A stretch of 64,000 nucleotides of DNA from Schaalia sp. HMT-172 (GTDB taxonomy: Bacteria; Actinomycetota; Actinomycetes; Actinomycetales; Actinomycetaceae), in the NCBI RefSeq assembly GCF_030644365.1, contig NZ_CP130058.1, positions 186,001 to 250,000 on the forward strand, given 5' to 3'. The position numbers and the translations under genes were made by a program. The notes beneath the pieces were generated by a model. The model did not search any database and was not told the origin of the DNA. It saw nothing but the letters and a program-made list of their open reading frames with translations. This document shows, one piece after another, positions 57,393-64,000 of the stretch (position 1 is its first letter; each line of letters opens with the position of its first letter).

Positions 57393-59830
57393 GCACCATC
57401 CGTTGGCTGCCCGACACCCTGGATGAGTGCATGGACTTTTGGAGGCTCCACCTGTGGGTCCGGCAGCACCCGGGCCTGTGGACGCTCGACCAGGTCTACG
57501 CGCGCATGCTGGAAATCAACGACGGCCCGCCCACGGATGCTGACCTGGCCGTGAGCACCCGCCTGTCCGATCCGTGGATGGACGGCATCGGCTTCCTGCG
57601 CCTGGCGGAATTGAAGGGTGACCTGGCCCTCGAGCATGACGAGCGATTCCTGACGGCGCTCATCGGCCTCGAACCCGGGCTGCAGCTGCCCCTCATGCGC
57701 GCCGATCGGGAGCTGCGCGAGGAGCTGGTGTGGGGGATGCTACGCCAGGAGGGTAACCGCGGCGTGTCACTGTCCGCCTCCGACCGTTCTGCCTCCATGG
57801 GCTCGAGGCGGGCGCCCGGCTGGTCGCGCACGCTCGCTGCCTGCGCCGACGAGGGGCTCATCGACCGGGATCGCCTCATCGATGCCCTCCTCGCCATGCT
57901 TGCCGCTGACCTGCCTTCCGCGCGCGCCGGCTGGCATTCGCGGACCCTGCGCCTGCTTGCCATGACCCTGGACGAGGCCGAGGCCCGTCAGGGGGCCCTG
58001 TGCGCCCTCATGTCCTCTCCCGTCGGGCCGACCGTCACCCTGGCGGTCGGGCAGCTGACCGCCCTTTCGAAGGGCGGGCGACTCGACCTGGAGCTCTTTG
58101 CTCGCAGCTGCGAGGGGGCGCTCATGGGGTCGAAGGCGAACGCCCTGCGCGTGCTCGGGGTCCTGCGTGATGGCCTCGGCGCCGTGGAGGGCACGGACCT
58201 CGAACCCCTGCTCGGCGTCGCCCTCTCCTTCCCGGACGCGCAGGTGCAGCGGGCGGCGCTGGGGCTGGCGCGCGATAACGTGACCGCCAGCCTCCTGACG
58301 CGCGAGAGCGTCGCCGCCATCGTGCGTCTGGCCGACCTGGATCCGCTGGTCGTCCCCGAGGCGCGCGAGTTCGTGTCCGTCTGCGCGGTGGGTGACCGGC
58401 CCGGCCCTGGCCTCGTGCCAGAAACCCGGGGCGAGCCGGGTTCCTTCCTGCCGCCTCCCCGCGAGGCGGGCGACCTGGTACCGATGAGCGCCGAGGACGT
58501 GAGCGGGCGGGTCGGCGTCCTGGCCGAGAAGGCGCAGATGGGGCTCGAATACGAGGCGCTGCTCGCGTTCCTCGCCTCTCCAGAGTTCACCCCGGACGCG
58601 CTGGAATCGTTGCGCCCGCTCGTGCGGCACCTGACCACGCGCAGATTTGGGTACGAGCGCATGCTCGGATCTCTCCTGCAGATAGCCCTCGATGGGGGAG
58701 GGGAGGGCGTGGAGAGCCCGCTGGCCGCTGGCACCGCCTGGTTGGAATCGGAAAATATGCCGACCCTTCTGCGAGAGCGCATCATCGAAGTTGTGGGCCT
58801 GGTCGAGTGTGGACGGCGCTACCGTCTCCTGGCCACGCCCACCGACGACCGGGGAGCCGTGAACCCGCTTGTCCTCGTGCACCGCGCCCTGGACAACGGG
58901 GACGCCGCGCCCCTTCCCGCGGACCTCACCCAGGCGCTGCTGCGCGTGGACACCGAGCACCCGGACTGCGCGGCCGCGCTTGCGCTCGTGGAGGAGCGGG
59001 AGGCGGAGCTGCCCGCCGCGGATCGCATCCGCCTCGCGCTCACGGGTGCGGTGCGCAGACGGGCCGAGGGCTACCTGTCCTCCCTCGCCGTTGCGTGGGA
59101 GGGGCACCCCGCCTACGAGTCGCGCAGCGGGAAGCCGAAGGTCGCGCGTGACGGCTCGCCCGTCTACGCGTTCTTTACCCCGCGCGTCGTCGGCGCAGAT
59201 ACGGGCGCGACAGGCCCTGAGCTGGGCGCGCTCGCGGATATTGCGAGCGCCTCGGGTGATTTTACTGCCCACCGATATCTCTACCCCGCGTCGGTGCGTC
59301 ACTTCGCCGTCTGCCTGATCGCCTCGCAGTGGTATGTGCTTGACAGTACGCAGCTGACCGCTGACTGCTATCGGGCCCTGTGTGAGCACGGCGGGCGCTG
59401 GGATTCGCTGTCTGCCCAGCTCCTCGGCCAGGCGATGGGCGAACGCGAGGTCGAGTCGCGCGCGCTCGGCGTCGAGGCCCTGGCCGCCCTGGTGGCGCGC
59501 GGTGACCTCTCCTTCGACCAGGCCGTGGCCGGTTTTGAGGCCGTGGCACACACCGTGAAACTGAACCGGTGGGCGCAGGCGTTCCAGGATCTGGGGAACG
59601 TGGACCCTCGCCTCGCGCTGGACCTGGCGCTCGCGCTGCTCCCCGGGATTGAGCGCGGGCGCACGGGCATCGGGCAGCTGCTGGGCGTCGTCACCGCGCA
59701 GTACGCGCGGGCGCAGGCTGAGGGGTGGGCGCCGCCGCTCGGCGAGGATCTCGTCGGCTGGCTTGGCCTTTTCCGAGGCTCCTCACAGGCCGCCAAGTAT
59801 GCGCGCACGCTGAAGGAGATGAGCCAATGA
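57389..59830 (+). CDS. large HEAT-like protein, middle gene of SWIM module
   Basis: This 813-residue soluble, helix-rich protein has no enzymatic motif I recognise. Repeated amphipathic helical pairs (LLGVALSFPDAQVQRAALGLARD, LVRLADLDPLVVPEAREFV-type) suggest HEAT/ARM repeats. A non-helical part near residue 590 (YAFFTPRVVGAD) and a C-terminal solenoid (ALGVEALAALVARGDLSFDQAVAGF) resemble DUF6493/DUF7824-type proteins that accompany SWIM proteins. GTG overlaps the SWIM stop with AAGGAGG upstream. ATGA overlaps the next gene. It is presumably a scaffold acting with both neighbours. Confidence 0.75.
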   Translation: MSTIRWLPDTLDECMDFWRLHLWVRQHPGLWTLDQVYARMLEINDGPPTDADLAVSTRLSDPWMDGIGFLRLAELKGDLALEHDERFLTALIGLEPGLQLPLMRADRELREELVWGMLRQEGNRGVSLSASDRSASMGSRRAPGWSRTLAACADEGLIDRDRLIDALLAMLAADLPSARAGWHSRTLRLLAMTLDEAEARQGALCALMSSPVGPTVTLAVGQLTALSKGGRLDLELFARSCEGALMGSKANALRVLGVLRDGLGAVEGTDLEPLLGVALSFPDAQVQRAALGLARDNVTASLLTRESVAAIVRLADLDPLVVPEAREFVSVCAVGDRPGPGLVPETRGEPGSFLPPPREAGDLVPMSAEDVSGRVGVLAEKAQMGLEYEALLAFLASPEFTPDALESLRPLVRHLTTRRFGYERMLGSLLQIALDGGGEGVESPLAAGTAWLESENMPTLLRERIIEVVGLVECGRRYRLLATPTDDRGAVNPLVLVHRALDNGDAAPLPADLTQALLRVDTEHPDCAAALALVEEREAELPAADRIRLALTGAVRRRAEGYLSSLAVAWEGHPAYESRSGKPKVARDGSPVYAFFTPRVVGADTGATGPELGALADIASASGDFTAHRYLYPASVRHFAVCLIASQWYVLDSTQLTADCYRALCEHGGRWDSLSAQLLGQAMGEREVESRALGVEALAALVARGDLSFDQAVAGFEAVAHTVKLNRWAQAFQDLGNVDPRLALDLALALLPGIERGRTGIGQLLGVVTAQYARAQAEGWAPPLGEDLVGWLGLFRGSSQAAKYARTLKEMSQ

Positions 59831-62463
59831 GTTCGCCGATGACGCTCCCCGCCCGCAGGGCGGCCCTCAAGCGCCTCCTCGCCTCCGGGGAGAGCGCCAT
59901 CGACGCCTACGAGCGGGTGCTGGAAGGGGCCTCGGAGAAGGATCGGCGCTCCCTGTTCAAGTCCGTGCCCTTCGCTCGCCTCGTCCCGCCAGCCGTCGAG
60001 TGGGAGTGGGACGCGGTCCCAGAGGACACGGTGCGCATGTGCGCGTTCCTGCGCGCCGCCCTGGCTGGGAGCGATGATGCCGGCGACGACTACGGTGCCC
60101 GGTGGTCGGGCCGCCGCGGCGGTGACCCGCGCGAGGGGGCGGACCTGGAGCGTCTGCTCGCCGCCCACAGGCGCGGCGCGGCTGGGCGCAGCGGTGAGTG
60201 GCTCGAGGAGGCCGCCGGGAGCCCCGGCGGCGTTGCCTTCTGGCACACCTACCGCTCCCTCCTGGCCGAGCGTGGAGCGTTCCTCACCTCCGCTCCCTCC
60301 CTGGAGTACTTCGCGCGCAGGATCATTCCCGCGCCCCACCCCACCTCGGATGGGACGCAGCGCTTCTTCGAGGAGAACCCGACCTTCCTGGAGCACGAGT
60401 TCTGGCAGTTTTTCCGCGTCGAGGGCGCCCTGCCGGGCTCTGCCCTCTTCGTGTGGATGTACCGCGAGGACCCCTCCGCGCCCGGCGGCGACTTCGAGCG
60501 CCTGCACAGCCACGACCTGGTCCGCTACATGGCGACGCGCCTCCCGCAGCTGCGACCCCGCATCCTCTCCGAGTGTCTGGCCGCGCAGCGGCGCGACTTT
60601 TCCGCGTACAACGCCCGCGTCTTCTCGCGGGCCTGGGAGGCACTCGAACCGACGCGCGAGGAAAAGGTCGCGGCGGCCTCGGACCTCATCGCCCTGCTCG
60701 GAGCCCAGCCCTCTCCGACGGTGTCCCTGGCCCACAAGGCCCTCCTCGGCCTCGTCGGGGAGCTGTCGGTGGGGCAGGTGGACGTGCTCGTGCGGGGCAG
60801 CGCCCAGGTCCTCGCGCGCTCCGAGAAGAAGCTGCTGCGCGCGCACGTGCGCCTGCTCGCCGCCCTCGTCAAGGCCCATCCCGGCTGCGCGGCCGCCGTC
60901 AGCGACGTCGTGGGTGCCGCCGAGTTCCCCCTCGACCTGCGAGACCGCGCAGCCGCGCTCGTCGCGGCACCCACTGGTTCCGGGGACTCTGACGGTTCCG
61001 GGGACTGTGGGGACGAGGCCGGGGCCGGGCCTGCGGGGGCGGCCGCCCCCGGCGCAACCGCCCGGGGACGTGAACCCGGGGAGGGGGCCCAGGCCTCGTG
61101 GACGTTCCCGGACGCCCCCGCAGCGGACCTGCCGCGCACGTCGCATACCGCCGAGCTGCCCGACGACAATGACGCGGCCGTCGCTGCGTTGCACGCCCTC
61201 TTCGAGGACGCGGCAGCGGGCGCCGCCCTGCCCGCGCTCCTGACGCGCATCAGCGGCGAGGGCATCGAGCTGGCGGAGGCCGACAAGGCGCTGCTCGCCA
61301 GGTACTGGCGCAGCGCCCCCAACTGGAAGGGCGCCAACCAGCTCTCCTACCTGGCCTCGCGGCTCCTGCGCGACGTGGATGTGAAGGACGCGCCCGAGGC
61401 CGGCCACTTCCGCGGCTACCGGCGCAAGGGCAGCGAGTGGGAGCAGCACCGCGGCCCGGTCCGCCTCCTGCACGAGCAGCTGCGCGTCGCATTGGGGGAC
61501 AAGCCCTACGACAAGCCGAACGGTCAGGACATGTACCGCTTCGACCCGATCCTGACCGAGCCGCTGGAACCCATCGAGGCGCAGTGGGAGCGGCAGATCA
61601 TTCGGGCTCCCTATCAAAAGCCTGTGAGCGTCGTGCGCGGCGAGTACACCAAGACGGACGACATGCACGAGACGTGGGTGATCCCCGGGCAAACCCTGGC
61701 CACGGGCGAGGACTCGCTGGCGGGCGCCCTCGCCAACGTCGCGGGGGTGGCTCCCGAGTTCACCGGGCGGCTCCTGGAATCCGGGGACTACCGGTCGAGC
61801 GGCGTCGCCTACGCGTGGGCTGCCTGGGCCCTCCAGCACAACCCGGACATTCTGGCTGCCCACGCGATGCCCGTCCTCCAGGGTGCGTTTGTCAAGTTCC
61901 CGCAGGTGATTGCGCCCTTCGAGGTGGTCGTGCGCGCGCTGGGGGAGGGGTGGCGGGCGCCGGGCGCGCCCACCTACTCGGCCCTGGCGTGGGCGTCCAC
62001 CGCCGCGCAGGCACCCTACCGGGCCATCGCCGCCGAGGCCATCGCGAGCCTCGCCGACACCGGCCGATACGACCCGGCGGCCATGGCTGGTGAGTTCGGC
62101 TACCTGCTGCGCAACGGGTGGTTCGGTCCCGGGCGGGTCGCCCAGACGCTCACCGACTGCGCGTCCATCTCGGCGCTGGCCGGCTACCGCGTCGCCCAGA
62201 CCATCGCCGTCCTGCTTCCGTCACTCGTTGGCATCCGGGGTTCGAATCGTATGGTCGAGGCCCTGGTGGCGCTCGCGGGCGACTACGGCATGAGGGTGTG
62301 CGTGCCTGATGAGCTGCGCCCCAAGATGAAGGGATCGAGCGCTCTCGCTCAGGCGCTGCGGGCGCTCGACGCGCTGCCCCACGCACCCACGCGCCACGCC
62401 CGCGAGGCGGCGGAGGCGCTCGGCGCGGCGTGTGCGCGCCGAGATCGAGGCACCCCTGCGTGA
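59827..62463 (+). CDS. large HEAT-like protein (DUF6493-like), last gene of SWIM module
   Basis: This 878-residue helix-rich protein starts MSSPMTLPARRAALKRLLAS with AAGGAG upstream and overlaps the previous stop (ATGA). The N-terminal region (LEGASEKDRRSLFKSVPFARL) and mid-region solenoid resemble DUF6493 proteins. A ~60-residue Gly/Ala/Pro linker (residues ~385-440) includes the exact 12-mer (61013). YRRKGSEWEQHRGPVRLLHE begins a distinct C-terminal half. The last ~10 residues (CARRDRGTPA) are encoded in the wrong frame of a relic of the methyltransferase 3' end, so the C-terminus was created by a recombination event. Function is unknown. Confidence 0.75.
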   Translation: MSSPMTLPARRAALKRLLASGESAIDAYERVLEGASEKDRRSLFKSVPFARLVPPAVEWEWDAVPEDTVRMCAFLRAALAGSDDAGDDYGARWSGRRGGDPREGADLERLLAAHRRGAAGRSGEWLEEAAGSPGGVAFWHTYRSLLAERGAFLTSAPSLEYFARRIIPAPHPTSDGTQRFFEENPTFLEHEFWQFFRVEGALPGSALFVWMYREDPSAPGGDFERLHSHDLVRYMATRLPQLRPRILSECLAAQRRDFSAYNARVFSRAWEALEPTREEKVAAASDLIALLGAQPSPTVSLAHKALLGLVGELSVGQVDVLVRGSAQVLARSEKKLLRAHVRLLAALVKAHPGCAAAVSDVVGAAEFPLDLRDRAAALVAAPTGSGDSDGSGDCGDEAGAGPAGAAAPGATARGREPGEGAQASWTFPDAPAADLPRTSHTAELPDDNDAAVAALHALFEDAAAGAALPALLTRISGEGIELAEADKALLARYWRSAPNWKGANQLSYLASRLLRDVDVKDAPEAGHFRGYRRKGSEWEQHRGPVRLLHEQLRVALGDKPYDKPNGQDMYRFDPILTEPLEPIEAQWERQIIRAPYQKPVSVVRGEYTKTDDMHETWVIPGQTLATGEDSLAGALANVAGVAPEFTGRLLESGDYRSSGVAYAWAAWALQHNPDILAAHAMPVLQGAFVKFPQVIAPFEVVVRALGEGWRAPGAPTYSALAWASTAAQAPYRAIAAEAIASLADTGRYDPAAMAGEFGYLLRNGWFGPGRVAQTLTDCASISALAGYRVAQTIAVLLPSLVGIRGSNRMVEALVALAGDYGMRVCVPDELRPKMKGSSALAQALRALDALPHAPTRHAREAAEALGAACARRDRGTPA

Positions 62464-62545
62464 CCTGATCCGCTGGGGACTCTTGACGTACTGAGTGGTG
62501 TTGTGTGCGTGGGTGCCGCGGCTGCAGGGGCAGCCGCGGCGCCCG
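62432..62545 (+). pseudogene. relic of the 3' end of the methyltransferase gene with its terminator
   Basis: Reading EIEAPLRDLIRWGLLTY then stop, this matches the methyltransferase C-terminus (EVEAPLRDLIRWGFLTY, 55754-55816). The downstream ~50 bp match too, including the hairpin. About 85% identity by eye over ~114 bp. No start or remainder of the gene exists here; the SWIM module lies between the two copies. Confidence 0.85.
62511..62544 (+). terminator. hairpin after SWIM module (paralogous to 55833-55866)
   Basis: GGGTGCCGCGGCTGC (62511-62525) pairs throughout with GCAGCCGCGGCGCCC (62530-62544) using one G-T pair. Compared with 55833, one C-G pair has become T-A by compensating changes, so the structure is maintained. 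Confidence 0.75.
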
Positions 62546-62602
62546 GCGTCAGGGCGTTGTTACTTGTTGTCGGGGTGGATGCAGTCCGGGCCTCGTGAAT
62601 GT

Positions 62603-62869
62603 TTACTGGCCGTAGTGGAAGCGGCAGGAAATGATCCAGAGGGCTTTGCCGTCGTCGCTGATCTGGTAGATCAGGCGGTGCCGTGAGTCGATCCGGCGTG
62701 ACCAGTACCCCGAGAACTCGTAGCGAAGAGGCTCAGGCTTGCCGATCCCCTCGTTTCCGTTGCGCTGGATGTCCTTGATGAGTGCGTTGATGCGCTTGAG
62801 GGTCTTGCGATCCTCGAACTGCCACCAGACGTAGTCGTTCCAGGCCTCCTCATCCCATGTGATGTGCAT
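62603..62869 (-). CDS. yoeB: YoeB-family toxin (ribosome-dependent mRNA interferase)
   Basis: This 88-residue RelE-superfamily nuclease has the family start MHITWDEEAWNDYVWWQ. It has GKPEPLRYEFSGYWSRRIDSRHRLIY, with the catalytic Glu and Arg. The C-terminal RFHYGQ has the His-Tyr pair needed for A-site mRNA cleavage. All key residues are intact. It lies 2 bp after the antitoxin in the usual yefM-yoeB order. Confidence 0.95.
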   Translation of the reverse strand: MHITWDEEAWNDYVWWQFEDRKTLKRINALIKDIQRNGNEGIGKPEPLRYEFSGYWSRRIDSRHRLIYQISDDGKALWIISCRFHYGQ

Positions 62870-62871
62870 GG

Positions 62872-63135
62872 TCAGTCCTCGTCGAGCTCAATGAGGTCGT
62901 GAACGACGCCCTCGCCAGCGCGGTGACGTGCGATCGATTCGCGCAGGTGGCGGGCGTTCGCGGGGGACTGCATGAGGTAGACGGTCTCCATGAGGGACTC
63001 GTACTCGTCGAGGGCGATGATGACGGCGCTCTCGTGGCCCTGGCGGGTGATGACGATTTCCTCGCGGTCGTTGACGACCTGGTCGAGGACCTCGGCGTAG
63101 CGTGCGCGCGACTCGGTGTAGGTCATGGTTTTCAT
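62872..63135 (-). CDS. yefM: YefM-family antitoxin
   Basis: This 87-residue Phd/YefM antitoxin has the DNA-binding N-terminal domain MKTMTYTESRARYAEVLDQV, then VNDREEIVITRQGHESAVIIALDEYESLMETVYLMQSP (residues ~21-58), and an acidic toxin-binding tail (VVHDLIELDED). The frame extends upstream to 63417, but ATG 63135 has AGAGGAGC upstream and matches family length. It neutralises YoeB and represses the operon. Confidence 0.95.
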   Translation of the reverse strand: MKTMTYTESRARYAEVLDQVVNDREEIVITRQGHESAVIIALDEYESLMETVYLMQSPANARHLRESIARHRAGEGVVHDLIELDED

Positions 63136-63157
63136 GGGGTGCTCCTCTGCTCGCCTA

Positions 63158-63175
63158 TGTACAGAATAGTGTACA
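63158..63175. promoter_or_regulatory. YefM-YoeB operator, two TGTACA boxes
   Basis: TGTACA at 63158-63163 and 63170-63175, centre-to-centre 12 bp, 23 bp upstream of yefM. The E. coli yefM-yoeB operator is known to use TGTACA core hexamers at this same spacing, so autoregulation by the YefM-YoeB complex is likely. Confidence 0.85.
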
Positions 63176-63326
63176 GGAAGTGAGGGTGTGTGTCTCCAGC
63201 CGGATGGTGATGCGCGGGGCAACACCTCCGTGCGGGGGCCGGCTACTGCGGGACTGCTGGCGCGGAACTGATGACGCGGGGTCTGCATCGCGGCGTTCTT
63301 CACCTGGGAGGGAGAAGGCTGTGCGT

Positions 63327-63450
63327 TCTGGATAGGAAATGCCGATCTGGATAGGAAATGCCGATCTGGATAGGAACCGCTGATCTGGATAGGTTGTTTT
63401 CCTATCCGCAACGTCATAACCTATCCAGTTCGTGGTTTCCTATCCACTTC
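63327..63450. repeat. iteron-like cluster, 19-bp period
   Basis: CTGGATAGG begins at 63328, 63347, 63366 and 63385, an exact 19-bp period; the first two units continue AAATGCC. Inverted copies follow: TTTCCTATCC near 63398, CCTATCCAG near 63420 and TTTCCTATCCAC near 63436. Confidence 0.85.
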
Positions 63451-63726
63451 GTGGCCGCCCATGCCCATGCGCGTCCGCACGTGGGCCCGATGATATGCAC
63501 ATGGGCCCTTTCATCCGCACGGGGGGCAGCGCCGCCTACGCGCAGGTTATGGGGTTTACGTGTGTGTCAAGGGGTTAACGTGCAGCCCTTAGTGGCCGCG
63601 GTGGTGAGCTTTCGCTTTCAGGCGGGCGAGGTGGCGTTTCTCTTCAGCTTTCTGCCTCTTCTTCTGCCTGGTTACGGAAGCTCGTTCTCGTGCCGTGCGT
63701 TCGCGTTCCTGTGAGCGGAGGCGTCG

Positions 63727-64000
63727 CTACTGGATGGCCGGCTTGCCGCCGGAGGACAGGGGGGCGCGGCTGCGCGACTGGTTGTCGAGCTCCCGCTCCC
63801 AGGCCGAGGAGCGCTCCCACTTTTGGGGTGACAAGAGACGCAGGTCCCCCATGGACGCGATCGCGTCGAGCAGGAGGAAACGTGGGGCGGGGTAGGGGGC
63901 ATCCCACGGGATGGCGGTCCACAGGCCCTTCGGGCCCAGCAGGAAGGTGCCTCGGTTGCGCTCGTGCAGGTCGTTGGTCGCCTCCTGCGCCTTACCCTCG
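63727..64000 (-). CDS. C-terminal fragment of an unidentified protein (runs off the window)
   Basis: Ninety codons are present, entering from the right edge. Segments include TNDLHERNRGTFLLGPKGLW, AIPWDAPYPAPRFLLLDAI and DLRLLSPQKWERSSAWERE, ending SGGKPAIQ then TAG at 63727-63729. Base usage (G/C in third positions) supports a real gene. I do not recognise the family. After the TAG the same frame continues 45 codons of highly basic, helix-prone sequence without a start codon. Confidence 0.7.
   Translation of the reverse strand, partial: EGKAQEATNDLHERNRGTFLLGPKGLWTAIPWDAPYPAPRFLLLDAIASMGDLRLLSPQKWERSSAWERELDNQSRSRAPLSSGGKPAIQ

Larger units (their letters stand above)
63136..63726. other. 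gene-free 590-bp stretch with operator and phased repeats
   Basis: It holds the YefM operator (63158), a cluster of four 19-bp-spaced CTGGATAGG motifs with inverted copies (63327-63450), GTGGGCCC/ATGGGCCC 20 bp apart (63481, 63501), and GGGGTTTACG/GGGGTTAACG 20 bp apart (63551, 63571). Between 63590 and 63726 the minus strand stays open behind the TAG of the next gene but has no start codon. Confidence 0.65.

Noticed and set aside
62432-62493. A second methyltransferase gene
   Set aside because: Only the last ~20 codons and terminator are present; there is no start or catalytic region.

Overview
The window is about two thirds G+C. It uses many GTG starts and ATGA/GTGA gene overlaps, and its lipoproteins, SRP RNA and tRNAs are of actinobacterial type. 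Nitrate reductase genes, a pneumococcal Pce-like surface hydrolase with cell-wall-binding repeats, an OPT transporter and a 2-hydroxyacyl-CoA-dehydratase-activase giant protein together suggest a host-associated member of Actinomycetaceae, most likely Schaalia/Actinomyces (inference; no 16S gene is present).

Layout. 1-4.7 kb: end of an osmoprotectant-type ABC operon with its MarR regulator, a voltage-gated K+ channel, a uracil permease and a small membrane protein. 4.8-9.6 kb: RNA genes (tRNA-Ser, SRP RNA, tRNA-Arg), a YbaK deacylase, GluQ-RS and a tandem fluoride-channel pair, with two repeat-rich gene-free stretches. 9.6-14 kb: a complete metNIQ methionine importer, yagU and upp. 14-41 kb: a molybdenum and nitrate-respiration region. 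It holds tadA with a long tail, moaB, moaC, moeA, a DUF559-type nuclease inside a repeat array, a zinc alcohol dehydrogenase, moaA, narK-narGHJI, a regulator fused to MoaD, moaE, moeB, a mobA-like gene, the Pce-like protein, a second moaB/mog, modA and a modB-modC fusion. 41-42.5 kb: an AbiEii-like nucleotidyltransferase pair between direct repeats. 42.7-54 kb: the giant activase protein, a degenerate GH2 protein, an OPT transporter, tRNA-Ser, sodA and a DUF808 protein. 54-62.5 kb: a methyltransferase, then a three-gene module (SWIM zinc finger plus two large HEAT-like proteins) followed by a relic of the methyltransferase 3' end. 62.6-64 kb: a YefM-YoeB toxin-antitoxin pair, phased repeats and a truncated gene.

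How the genes work together. The central block supplies molybdate (ModABC), builds molybdopterin (MoaA, MoaC, the MoaD domain, MoaE, MoeB, MoaB/Mog, MoeA, MobA-like) and uses it in the respiratory nitrate reductase NarGHI with chaperone NarJ and transporter NarK. No two-component nitrate sensor is visible. The likely local regulator is a winged-helix protein whose C-terminus is the only MoaD in the window.

Non-coding structure is the most unusual aspect: (A) five copies of a ~125-bp element with long terminal inverted repeats whose arms change in concert; (B) an ~76-bp structured repeat arrayed six times around 18-20.5 kb plus one distant copy; (C) a 12-mer (ACGAGGCCGGGG) found 20 times by eye, often as inverted pairs forming terminators and in protein linkers, like a DNA-uptake sequence; and (D) several gene-free clusters of unrelated 8-12-mers repeated at a 19-21-bp period.
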